From positions 12,770,001 to 12,834,000 of the forward strand of contig NC_088317.1 in NCBI RefSeq assembly GCF_910592395.1: a stretch of DNA of 64,000 nucleotides, in the 5' to 3' direction. This stretch comes from Lineus longissimus. Lineage: Eukaryota; Nemertea; Pilidiophora; Heteronemertea; Lineidae. The notes beneath the pieces are model-generated. The model was not told where the DNA came from. It was given only the letters and a program-made list of their open reading frames with translations, and searched no databases. Of this stretch, positions 44,950 to 54,833 are shown piece after piece. A program made the translations under genes and the position numbers. Position 1 is the first letter of the stretch. Every line of letters starts with the position of its first letter.

Positions 44950-45978
44950 CTACGCAAAAACGTTGTCAATGAGCTGTCGCCTTATTTCTTGTCCGTTTTC
45001 CTGTCCGTCGAATTCACCATGTATATCTTCCATTTCATCTGGGATTTCATCATCAAAATCTGGCAGTCCCTTCCTCATGGCAATGTTGTGCAATACCATA
45101 GTTGCAGCGATCACTACGCAGCATCTCTCTGGTGTCATTCGTAGTTTGTTATGAAGACCATGGAATCGACGTTTCCATATGCCGAATGTGCGCTCGATAA
45201 CACTACGGGTTCGCTTGTGTGACGTATTGTATCTCCTCTCCTTCCGATTTGCTGCCACATACAGTGGCGTCATCAGCCATTGTCGAAGAGGGTACCCACT
45301 GTCTCCGATTAGGAAGCCACTTATCCGTCCAGTTTCGAAGTCGCGGGATATTTCACTGTTGGTTAAGATGCGGGAATCGTGGGTACCGCCAGGCCATCGA
45401 ATCACACCATTCAGAAATATGTTTCCCGAGTCACATATTGCCTGAGCATTGATAGAATGTACCCCTTTCCGATTCACATATTCAAATTCATTTTGACTTG
45501 GTGCTTGAATGGGGATGTGACTGCAATCGATGGCACCGCATACGTTTGGAAATCCTGCTATATCAAAAAACGCGGCCTTTATACGCCTCACGCCATCTCC
45601 CTCGGGTGGAAAATGAACGTACTCGTCCAATCTGCGTGCCAGAGAGTCCGAAACCCGTCTGATCATTCTTGATGCAGTGGTTCGATGTATCCTGAACAAA
45701 TCTCCTGTGACAAGGTGGTAATTGCCGGTTGCGTAGAATCTCAGTGCCGTAAGAATGCACAAAACTGGCGGAATCGAATGGTTTCTGTTAGTTGGACTTT
45801 TAATTTCATCCCCTAGCATGTCCGTCAGTTCGAAGATGTCTTCCCTCCGAAATCGAAATCGGTCATAGATCTCGCTATCATCGTGCCGTTCGAGTGGATT
45901 CGTTCTATCCCTGAAAACCCTCTCACGTCTCATCTGACGACGCCCAAACTCATCCGCAAGCCGTATAAGTCTAGCCAT
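44950..45978 (-). CDS. PIF/Harbinger transposase, right copy
   Basis: 342 residues, uninterrupted, the mirror image of the left-copy frame and differing from it by about four substitutions (for example DLFRIHRTTAS instead of DLFGIHRTTAS, SHIPIQAP instead of SHISIQAP, GEFDGQ instead of GEYDGQ). D151, D226 and E262 are all present. It converges with the Myb-like gene of the same element. The R for G change lies in the helix-turn-helix and may alter DNA binding. Confidence 0.96.
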   Translation of the reverse strand: MARLIRLADEFGRRQMRRERVFRDRTNPLERHDDSEIYDRFRFRREDIFELTDMLGDEIKSPTNRNHSIPPVLCILTALRFYATGNYHLVTGDLFRIHRTTASRMIRRVSDSLARRLDEYVHFPPEGDGVRRIKAAFFDIAGFPNVCGAIDCSHIPIQAPSQNEFEYVNRKGVHSINAQAICDSGNIFLNGVIRWPGGTHDSRILTNSEISRDFETGRISGFLIGDSGYPLRQWLMTPLYVAANRKERRYNTSHKRTRSVIERTFGIWKRRFHGLHNKLRMTPERCCVVIAATMVLHNIAMRKGLPDFDDEIPDEMEDIHGEFDGQENGQEIRRQLIDNVFA

Positions 45979-46387
45979 TACGAATTCATAGGCAATTTGA
46001 TTTCGAGAAGTACATTCATTCCCGTGTATTGTAAATGCGGCCCAAATCGGCGCAGTTAAATTCTATTCCAAATGCACCTTCTTGTATACGATATGAAAAA
46101 AGCTAGTAAATGCTTTTACTTGAATTCGGCTGTACATATGCATTGGTGAACCTCGTAAAATTCTTAAATAAAAGCATTTACCAGACTTTATTGATATGAC
46201 CCATCGACCTACGACTGGTCTGAAATGACTTACGCCTCCTACCAAGCAGGCGTAGAGGTACGACCAGATTTATACCCAGGCGCAGTTTACGCCCACCTTT
46301 ATGCTCACCATATTAACTCTACGACCTCTTCTACGCCTGGCTTAGTCCTGACGTAGGCTTACGACCCCTTTATGCTCGCTACCCCTG

Positions 46388-46654
46388 GACTGTAGCAAAA
46401 TAATTTAGGCTGAGAAAATCCTTAAATTTGGCCTAACAGCACCTGTTCAGAAAGTAAAAGAGGCTGGTGTCTACTGTCAACTTGGGAGTTTGATGCACAA
46501 TGCGTTTCCTATTCGGGTTTCTTCTACTGTTTGCTTTAATGAGATTTACCCTGTCATTCGGCACTTGTGTGATTATTCAATGATGCCTTTTGAAGAAATG
46601 TGTAGGCCTAAGCGTAAATAAATCAGGTAGGAGTTTCAATATGTTGGCTCTGTC
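46388..46654. repeat. Diverged repeat shared with the MULE-like element at 14 kb
   Basis: The text from about 46425 (ttggcctaacagcacctgtt) to 46600 parallels 14320-14520 (ttggcctaacaacacctgtt), including the phrases gtttgat, tttcttc, gtcattc and atgctgcctttga / atgatgcctttt. It forms the right inner part of the 11.3 kb segment. Confidence 0.6.
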
Positions 46655-46768
46655 ATCGACCGCTATTTTGATATCGTCATTATGATCGCTCCGCCTGTTC
46701 GCGTGGTGGCGTGGTGGTCGCGTGGTGCCCGTGGTGGCGTGGTGCAAATACCGCCTGCCCTGATAATG

Positions 46769-47460
46769 ACCAATGTTTCTCAATTGTGCATAGGCGGATT
46801 TACAAACGCTGGTCACCTCTTTCTCCATGTTCATCTTGGTGTCAAAGATAACACCAAGATTCCTTACATCTGGCGAGGACCTGACGAGGCAGTCACCAAC
46901 TTGTGTAGCAATGTGGTCCAAGGCTTTGAGGTTGTGAGGATAAGCAAAAAGCATGACTTCGCCTTGTCGTCATACTTGCTCAGCATGTTGTTAGCTGGCC
47001 ATGTGCCAGTGGCAGCAAGGCAATTTTCAGTGCAAGAGACGGTGTCTTGTAGGCATCTAATGCGGAATGATTTGTAGATTTGTGCGTCATCCGCATAAAA
47101 GTGGCGCTTTGGACCGTGACTCCTCAACAGGTCACCGAGGGGTTTTGTGTACATGGTATACATCTTGGGCCCCAGGACAGACCCCTGGGGAACACCATAC
47201 TTCAGCAGAGTTGGGGTGGACTGAGCATTGTCAATCAGCACTGATTGGTATCTGTCTGTTAGGTATGATGCCACCCACTGAAGGGCCATCCCAGTTAAGC
47301 CAAAAATGTTTTGAAATCGTTGTAATAGGATGTTGTGGTCGATGGTATCAAATGCGGCTGATAGGTCGATCATAACGAGCACCACAGCGTCACCCCCGTC
47401 CAAAGACTCAAGGATGTCACTTTGCACCTTAAGCAGGGCCGATTCGGTCGAGTGACATTT
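46769..47460 (-). pseudogene. L2/CR1-type LINE, reverse transcriptase segment
   Basis: Minus strand, from STESALLKVQ: motif A VLVMIDLSAAFDTIDH, motif B YGVPQGSVLGP, catalytic motif C FYADDAQIY, then, after a one-base shift near 46950, LGVIFDTKMNMEKEVTSVCK and SAYAQLRNIGHY, where the 11.3 kb insertion begins. RT motifs are preserved, but the frame is broken and the 5' part (endonuclease) is missing. Assigned to the L2/CR1 group by the YADD context and the downstream LQRVQN/HWLPV motifs. Confidence 0.9.
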
Positions 47461-47722
47461 CCTTGTTTTTATATAAAAGATTGAAAAAGTCGTCAGTTGA
47501 CTTTCTCGAGGTGATGAGTAGATGTGTATGAAAATTGTTTTTCACCATCCTTCTTAATCTTGAAGTTATAAGGTATAAAGGTAACATTTTTGGTAACAAG
47601 TGTTACAGTAGGCCCACTACTGTTAAAACGGCTGGAAAATATACTGTCACAGGTGTACTGTCGAAAATATAATTACGTCACAGGCCTAGTATTATAAGTA
47701 GCCCAAAAGGTCAGTTTCACAT
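47461..47722. other. Spacer between LINE and 5S gene
   Basis: AT-rich, no gene seen. Confidence 0.5.
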
Positions 47723-47840
47723 GTCTACGACCATATCACGTTGAATACACCGGTTCTCGTCCGATCACCGAAGTTAAGCAATGTCGAGCTTGGTTAGTAC
47801 GTGGATGGGTGACCGCCTCGGAATACCACGTGTTGTAGAC
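47723..47840 (+). rRNA. 5S ribosomal RNA gene
   Basis: 118 bp from GTCTACGACCATATCACGTT to GTGTTGTAGAC. The 5' and 3' ends pair over nine bases (helix I, GUCUACGAC with GUUGUAGAC). The internal pol III control region is recognisable: box A AGTTAAGCAATGTCGAGC and box C TGGATGGGTGACCGCC. A TTTT run follows directly as a terminator. The sequence is of invertebrate type (CATATCACGTTGA, CCGGTTCTCGTCCGATCACCG). It is a single copy here, not in a tandem array or next to histone genes, so it may be a dispersed orphan or an amplified pseudogene, although no clear damage is visible. Confidence 0.95.
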
Positions 47841-48733
47841 TTTTCGTTTTTTCGTACTTTTTTCATTATTCTTCCAATATAACGATACACGGTTGGGACG
47901 GCTATAGAACTGACCAAAGGTCAAAGGTCAAAGTAAGATAACGTAAGCGTGTTCTTTTTTTATATTTCACCTTCTGACTTTTTCTCGAGAATCCGCAATT
48001 GGCATGGCCTGCACGGATGCGAGCCGAACACGAGGCGATAACAGCTGACAACGAGCTGAATAATAATGCTGATCTGATCATTAAAAATTTAAAGACGCAA
48101 CATCATGACATTTTTGGCAACAGTGGCAATTGTTGGTCATTAATGGTTTTCTGCTTGCGACACCTTTCTTTTGTCTACAGACTCAAGAACTACTAGGCAT
48201 CCCATTATCCAAAACCAAACACATGGTGAATAACTTGGCAAACTCTATCCAACTCGGGCGAGACAACATGGTTTCTCTTCAATCCCACGCATAAATCTAT
48301 CGCCTTTTACTAAAGATTTCCGTGGAGAGGAACACTCTAATGAGTCTATCGACATATTTCATAGCTCTGCCAACGGCAGGGTAGTTAATACCAAAGAAAG
48401 ACCGATCCACCCAACCTCATACCTCAAAGTGATCAACTAGTAATAGTCCCCCTCCCCCCCCAGATTGATCACCTTTCGTTCTCTATAGATTTTCAAAGCA
48501 GTTGATGGTTCAACCCATTAATGAAATCGTTCAAAATAGTTTTTTTGCTATTTGCAACATCCCACTCCAGAATTCGTCATTCGCTCTGACCAGCAGTCAT
48601 CTTTTTAGCTCCATTACTTATTTGTTGGTAACACTGTACACAACGATTGCCACATGATAGAAATGTGTGACTTGGAAAAATTTTTAATTCAGTTCTGCAA
48701 TAATCCGTCGAAAACAATTATTTTCATATAAAA
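47841..48733. other. No gene supported
   Basis: No recognisable feature apart from a short C-run near 48455. Confidence 0.45.
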
Positions 48734-49188
48734 TTAATACTCCAATCCAAGGAAAAGGTTTGTTTACAAACAGGTATACAGTGATGTACAAAAAGCACAC
48801 TGATGCACACAAAAATCATTTATGTGGAGGAATTAAATAACCTAACTATACTCAAGCAATGAAAACAGATATTCAACACATGATTTCATCAACACTTCGA
48901 AATTATCTGTTTTGGACTTGATGTAAAAAGAAAAAAATCACAAAAAGTTGAGAGTATTTGGTCACATGATGCTCCATGTGACCAAATGTTCTCAACTTTT
49001 TGTGATCATTTTCCTCCCTATTCAGAGTCTAAAACAGATAAATATGAAGTGTTGTTTGTAATATATTAAAAAACTTGTTTTCACCACTCATCTAAGTTAG
49101 ATTACTGAATTCCTCCAAATCAGTGAGTTTTGTGTACATCATTGTGCTTGTTTGTAAACAAACCCATTGCGTTGGATTGGAGTATTGA
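48734..49188. mobile_element. Foldback MITE, 447 bp, TTAA-like target
   Basis: Element 48738-49184 with TIR TACTCCAATCC. The whole element is one long imperfect palindrome whose centre is a tight hairpin (tttggtcacatg/catgtgaccaaa with cacaaaaagttgag arms, 48940-49005). It is flanked by TTAA on the left and TTGA on the right. Related in its centre to 29637-30880. Confidence 0.75.
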
Positions 49189-49395
49189 ATCGGAAACTGT
49201 TTCATCGATCTCTGACCTCGAGCACATGCTGAATGAGGTTTAGCACCTAGATTCATAGGTTTTCCACTCTACACTGACGAGACAAAGAAAAGTCACTAGG
49301 CCCACCTTGTAATATTCACGACCCGCGCAGAAGCCTAGTATTATAGAGCAAGGCCTATCAGTCATGTCAGTCATACCTGGTCAAGTACAGTCTGC

Positions 49396-50436
49396 CAGTA
49401 TCTAAAACCACATATCACATATCACATACCCACATACCCACATGCCAATTTTTTCACAACTATTGTTAAAGGAAAATCTGTCGATCTTTCGACCTTAGAG
49501 GGCGCCACCGCCAGTAACTTATGTTAAAGGGGAAGTATGTTGTTAAAGGGGAAATTTGTCGATATTTCAGCCGGATGTGGTACTCTGCCAAATGGGAATA
49601 TCTGTCGATATAAAGGGGGATATTGTGATATTTGAATCCTAGAGGGCACCACCGTCACTTTCTAGTGTTAAAGGGAAATCTGTCGATATGTCAATCTTAG
49701 AGGGCGCCACCGGATGTCACTGTTAAAGGTGAATCAAAGCGATATTTTGAACTTATAGGGCGCCACCGCAAGTAACTTCTGTTAAAGGGGGAGTCTGCAG
49801 CTTTCTACTGCTAAAAGAGAAATTTGTCGATATTTCAATCTTTGAGGGCGCCACCGGATGTGGTACTCTGTCAAAGGGGAATATATGTCGATATTTCGAC
49901 CATACTTATGTTAAAGGGGAATTCTGTCGTTATTTCCAACTTACTCTTGTTAAAATGGGAATCCGTAGATATTTCAATCTTAGATGGCGCCACTGGATGT
50001 TACTCTGTTAAAGGGGAATCTGCCTATTTTTCTGCCTTAAAGCCGCCAGTATAAACTTCTGTTCTAGGGGAAGTCTTTCGACATTTCGACAAGCCTTTCC
50101 AACTTAACGTAGGCTACTCCTGTTAAAGGGGGAATCTGTCGATGGTCGAATCCTAGAGAGCGCCAACGTCGCTCTGTGCTGTTATGGGAAATCCAAAATA
50201 TTCCCATTTGGCAGAGTACCACATCCGGTGGAAATATCGACAAATTTCCCCTATGACAACAGACTTCCCCTTTGCCATAAGTTACTGGCGGTGGCGCCCT
50301 ATAAGGTCAAAATATCGACAGATTTTTCCTTTAACAATAGTTGTGAAGAAAAAGCTTCAACCATCATTAGATTGCCCCACCTGGAAAAATTGGCGTATGT
50401 GGGTATGTGGTGTGTGGTATGTGGTTTTAGATACTG
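49396..50436. mobile_element. Foldback element with internal degenerate tandem repeats
   Basis: Ends CAGTATCTAAAACCACATA and inverse, arms of about 210 bp. Between the arms, and partly within them, lie about ten to twelve degenerate units of 60-75 bp built on TGTTAAAGGGGAATCTGTCG, then ATATTTCGACC and AGAGGGCGCCACCGG. No target duplication could be recognised. Confidence 0.75.
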
Positions 50437-51306
50437 CCGTCAAATCTATGCCTTGGCTGGTCAGTCTTGATTACGACAGCCTTCTTACGTCTTATTTCAT
50501 GTATAATAGGGAGGTTGAGAACATCAGTAGTATATTTTGGGAAAACAACACCAGATTTATCCCCGACCTGAGTCCAATACGCATGCGCCATATCAGTAAT
50601 TAGCTGCCCCAAACAACTTGATAGAAAATGCACTGTTGGCTACTGGTGACACTACACAGTGCGGAGGGCGGTATCAGTGGCGTGTCAGATTGGGCCCTGC
50701 TCGTGCTACAGCGGTATAGTTCAAGTTCCTGCCGAGCCTAAATTAAATCTCACAGCCCCATGATATATTCATTTCTAGGTTCGTAGGAACCCAAGGACGA
50801 TTTTTTTGATATTTTCAAGGCATTTCATTCATAAACAGACCTACAGGTGGCGCCATCTTTCACACCACACTGAAACTGAAAATGGTAAAAGATCTACCAA
50901 AATCGTCGTCAGTCTACAAAGTTCGAATGCGCCTATATAAAATCAGATAAAAATGAATGATTTGGGAATGACACTACCATCAGCAGATAGCCAAGGACAT
51001 GGCGTTTACTGAATTGACGCGAAGATAGGGGGTCATATCGGCTATTTTTTTGCTATTCGGCTTCAAATATTCACATTTTAAATCGCCGCCATCAAACCAA
51101 TGCAAGTCTCAAGCAACCCGACCTGGGCAACAGGAAGTTAACACCGCCTCATCACTGCATGCTTGTAAATATTGCGCTGAGAATTTCCTCATTATATCAC
51201 CAAAGCCTTCTCTGCACAATATAACCAGGACGCTTGCATTGAGGTAAATAGTATTTCGAGCAGGCCAGGCCCATTCATGTCCATGGAAACCGCCAGAGTT
51301 TTAGGT
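50437..51306. repeat. Diverged fragment of the 52.7/54.5 kb repeat, otherwise empty
   Basis: About 50952-51055 (gatttgggaatgacactacc, gcagatagccaa, tcggctatttttt) is a diverged copy of the inverted arms at 52666-52871 and 54494-54696. The rest of the stretch shows no gene. Confidence 0.5.
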
Positions 51307-52526
51307 ACTATATTCTCAGGGGGGGGGGGGACAAAACGGACCCCGTCCCCACTGTGTAGTGCCACCTACTGCTGGCAGAGTTCATGTTTATGTCAAGCGG
51401 AGTTGTGCAGTGACGCATTTATTCCCATAGCAGGTTCGATACCTTGTATACCTAGCTACATTCTGGCGAAATTTTGAGCGATTTTGATAAAATTTCTATG
51501 GTTACATGGTACAAGTGAAGTTTGGAGCCTTTTTCGCCTCCCGCACGAGCAAATTTGGCGTTTTTTATGAAGACAGCAACGTTTGGATGACGCTGTGTGC
51601 TACACCACTGTAGTCTGTAAGCCTGGAGTGTACCATACATATTGATATACTTTTTGATGGGGTTGGTGAAAATTTTTATAGAATGGGGGTCTGAAGACCA
51701 TTTTGGTTACTAAAAGTAGGAAATCACCCGCTTTGAATTTAAAATCTACGGTGTTTGGAAAATGACATTACAACTATTTTTTTCAAGAATTATCTGTGGC
51801 CCCTCACTTATTATCTGTGGCCCCGTACTTATTATCTGTGGCCCCGTACTTATTATCTGTGGCCCCTCCCTTATTATCTGAGGCCCCTCACTTTTTATCT
51901 GTTTCGCCGTATTTTAGCCCGTTAGTGGGGCTTTACCGACGAAATAACTTTAGTGGGTTATTAGGCTAGACAACAATACCCATTAGGCCGATGTCTTGAA
52001 CAAGCGATATTTGAAAACGATATCGTAATGTGTCTAATATTTCTTTCTGAGTTAATCCTAAGCCTAAAAGTACTCGGATCGTGGTGTCCCGGTCGTCCAT
52101 CTTGATTGATAGCCTCGTTTTCGAAAGTGCGGGGCCACAGATAATTCTTGAAAAAAAAAGTTGTAATGTCCTTTCCCAGCTACCGTATTTATCTAATTAA
52201 AGAGGCATATATGTATACGTTCTCTACTTTTGAGGTGGAAATTATTTTGATAAAGCCTGAAGATAATGATATATAGCCACAAAAAAATATTTAGTTTAGC
52301 ATCAGCGCCCGCCTCGTTTTTTCTCGCCGCCTCGAAAAACTTTTTTCTTTTCCCCCCCAATTTTTTTTTGGGTGATTTTTCACCTCTGAAATGGCCCCTC
52401 AGTAGCCTAAAGCAGCATAGAACGAGTCTTGAGCAAAGCATGATAGTTAGTATCCATGTGTTTCAGGTGGCACTACACAGTGGGGACGGGGTCCGTTTTG
52501 TCCCCCCCCCCCCGAGAAATGTAGCT
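51307..52526. mobile_element. Inverted-repeat element with nested element inside
   Basis: Arms 51307-51366 and 52465-52526 carry a G-run of about 11, then ACAAAACGGACCCCGTCCCC and ACTGTGTAGTGCCACCT. Inside is a second inverted pair (TACGGT.., GACATTACAAC, TTTCAAGAATTATCTGTGGC) at about 51747-51805 and 52130-52188, delimiting a nested element of about 440 bp. No coding region. Confidence 0.7.
51782..51905 (+). repeat. 24-bp tandem repeat, five copies
   Basis: Units CTTATTATCTGTGGCCCCGTA with small changes, the last two more diverged. It is built from the TIR end (ATTATCTGTGGCCCC) of the nested element in which it lies. Confidence 0.9.
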
Positions 52527-52665
52527 CTTAAGACGCAGGCCGCTTCCATGTTCATGAATGCGTCCAACCTGTTTCAAATACTATTTACTTTGACGCCCTG
52601 GTCTTAGTTTCCATGTGCAGAGGTATCTTCGGCAATGTTATGAGCCTAGAATCTGTGCCATTTGA

Positions 52666-54696
52666 AGCGGGTCTCCATCCCCAGTTTGGCCTCAATATGT
52701 AACATACCTTCCATCTGCCACGCGTGGTTGGGCGTAGTTGTGCGAGTGTCAATTATGCTCGTCCAAATTCTAGGCCATATTGCAAAAAAATAGCAGAGAT
52801 GACCCAATTTTTTCACATCAAATAAAGAAACCAGATGCATTTGGCTATCTGCCGGTGGTAATGGCATTCCCAAATCATTCATTTTGAACCGATTGAGGCC
52901 CGTTTGAAGATCGCACACATCTTGCCATTTCTTGGTCAATTATTTACCATTTTCAGGATCCAAGTGGTGTCGAAGGTGGTGCCACCTATCGGTGAACTTA
53001 TGAACTAAATGCGATGAAAATGCTGCTAACTTCTTCGCTGGATTCATATGAAGCCGGAAATGTATGGATTATGGTGCTTATGATGTATGATTAGGCAAGC
53101 CAGCTATTGGGATGCCGTGGAACTGGCTACTGGAACACCATGGAAGCTGGCTACTGGAATGCCGCTAATGCCTTCAGGTTGCCCGGTATGGAAATATCTT
53201 GACAAAGAAATAGACCTCAACAATTTTAGGGTTCTTATCAGACTATCCTCTGAAACCCTCCTAAATAGAGGGAGGATCCGAATGGGCGTTGCTACAAGTT
53301 TGGGATAAGTCATCCAAGTTGAATCAAGAAGATGTACTCTTTGAATAACTTTATTAAGTTCAAAAGTCAACATATTTACAAAGTTCCATTGAGATAAAAA
53401 TAGAGTTCAATTCTGCAGTTCCAATGCATTTTCCCTTATTCAACAGTTGTTTTCACTAAGTCCAGTTTTCTTCAACTAGACTTTTTGCTAAAACACTAAA
53501 TCAAATGGTTTTCTCATTGAACCTGAAACGGCACCTGTCGTACCTGAAAACAGCAGATACGAACTTTTTAGATACATTTCCTAAAACTTTCAGTATGATG
53601 ATTAGAAAGCTGGACATATTTAGAATCTACTCACATATCTGAAATAATCATTACCTTACTCGTATCTGACATTTAATGAAAACATTGACCTGAAAGGTGT
53701 GAAATCTTCAAATCCGAGATGGCGGCCGGATCAGCTCTTCAAAACATGCAGACGAATTTTCATCACAATATGGCTTCACAACCACTTTAAATAATATGTT
53801 TTACCTTGGATTAGATTTATAAAAGGCATACCTTCTCTAAAGATCATAAAATGCACTATTATCTTCCCAAAAGGTAGGAAAGTTAACAAAAACTGGACGT
53901 CTATTTGTCCCAACTCACATACAAATGTACACGTTAATACACACAAATTCTATGTACTTTTGTCAACACAAGATTGTGTCAGAATATTGTCAAAATGTTC
54001 CATGAGGCATATAAGCTCATAGGATGCCCATCACTATACAAATAGTGGATGTTTGGGAGTCCGATATGGAATTTTGTTGGACGAAGACATTTCTGAGTCC
54101 AGCAAAATTCCATATTGGACGACCTTAAACATCCACTATTTGCTATATTATGCAACCAAATGTCTTGGCAAAGAAATCAATCCAAAGGAAAATAATGAAA
54201 CAATTTGTTTTTAATGAAATATACAAAATGTATTTTAGGATCCGTTACGACATTTTTTTGGATCCGTTATTGCTTTTTTGGATCCGATACGATGTGATGA
54301 CTTGAAATCACATGATGTGAATCGAGTTACGCTATTGGCCAAGAACATTTGGTAGCATAATATTTACTGATTAAACCTATTCTAAGCTGACGTCGTCCCG
54401 ATATTGTCCGTGGTTTACAACAGAGCACAGCTGATCTGTTGGTCAAAACTTCACTAAAAATGGCCATAAAAATTGGGCCCTAAATCGCCACATGGGAATG
54501 CCAATTACCACCGGTAGCCAAATGCATCTAGTTTCTTTATTTGATGTGAAATAATGGGGCCATCTCGGCTATTTTTTTCGCTATATGGCCTAGAACTTGG
54601 ACGAGCATAATTGACACTCGCACAACTATGCCCAACCTCGTGTGGCAGATGGAAGGTATGTTACATATTGAGGCCATACTGGGGATTGAGACCCGC
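52666..54696. mobile_element. Inverted repeat pair, 205-bp arms, 1.6 kb loop
   Basis: Arms 52666-52871 and 54494-54696 match at roughly 90 percent by eye (gcgggtctcc..., gtatgttacatattgaggcc, gggaatgccattaccaccgg). A third, diverged arm occurs alone at 50952-51055. The loop has no recognised gene; it contains a strong hairpin at 54039-54142 and a small TTTTTTGGATCCGTTA tandem at 54240-54296. A TIR element or two opposed copies of a short repeat are both possible. Confidence 0.65.
54039..54142. repeat. Long hairpin, arms about 45 nt, loop about 14 nt
   Basis: caaatagtggatgtttggga then gtccgatatggaattttgtt pairs with agcaaaattccatattggac and catccactatttg, with few mismatches. Confidence 0.85.
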
Positions 54697-54833
54697 GTTG
54701 GTTTGGATGTAGTGTGCCTAGTGAGGCTAGACTATGCGATGTTTTTTCATCTTTCTCCAATGGAGATTATGACAATATTCCCATTGCTGAGAAGTAGGCC
54801 TACAACACATGTATAGTGCAGTGTGTTGTGGGG

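Larger units (their letters stand above)
42655..46387. mobile_element. PIF/Harbinger transposon, right copy (complete)
   Basis: 3,733 bp, with TIR CAGGGGTAGCGAGCATAAA at 42655 and its inverse ending 46387. A 3-bp duplication GAC (42652-42654 and 46388-46390) matches the family. It carries a Myb-like gene (+, two exons) and a transposase (-), convergent. Both subterminal regions are crowded with GAGCATAAA and (G)TCGTAA motifs. All visible parts of an autonomous element are intact. Confidence 0.92.
35469..46768. mobile_element. 11.3 kb segment with 106-bp TIRs inserted in the LINE
   Basis: Inverted repeats 35474-35579 and 46655-46760 differ at one position in 106 bp, begin GGGCAGGCGGTATTTGCACC, and contain a CACCACG minisatellite. 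ATAATG occurs directly outside both ends (35469-35474, 46763-46768), consistent with a 5-6 bp target duplication; two or three extra bases at the right end leave its exact length open. The LINE halves on either side are consecutive parts of one ORF2. Inside are a dispersed repeat, an exon-like segment and two Harbinger elements. No transposase is assignable to the outer TIRs. Confidence 0.8.

Noticed and set aside
47736-47924. 62-codon minus-strand frame
   Set aside because: Antisense of the 5S rRNA gene.
49396-50436. CRISPR-like regular repeats
   Set aside because: Units are degenerate, vary in spacing, occur in both orientations and lie in an animal genome.
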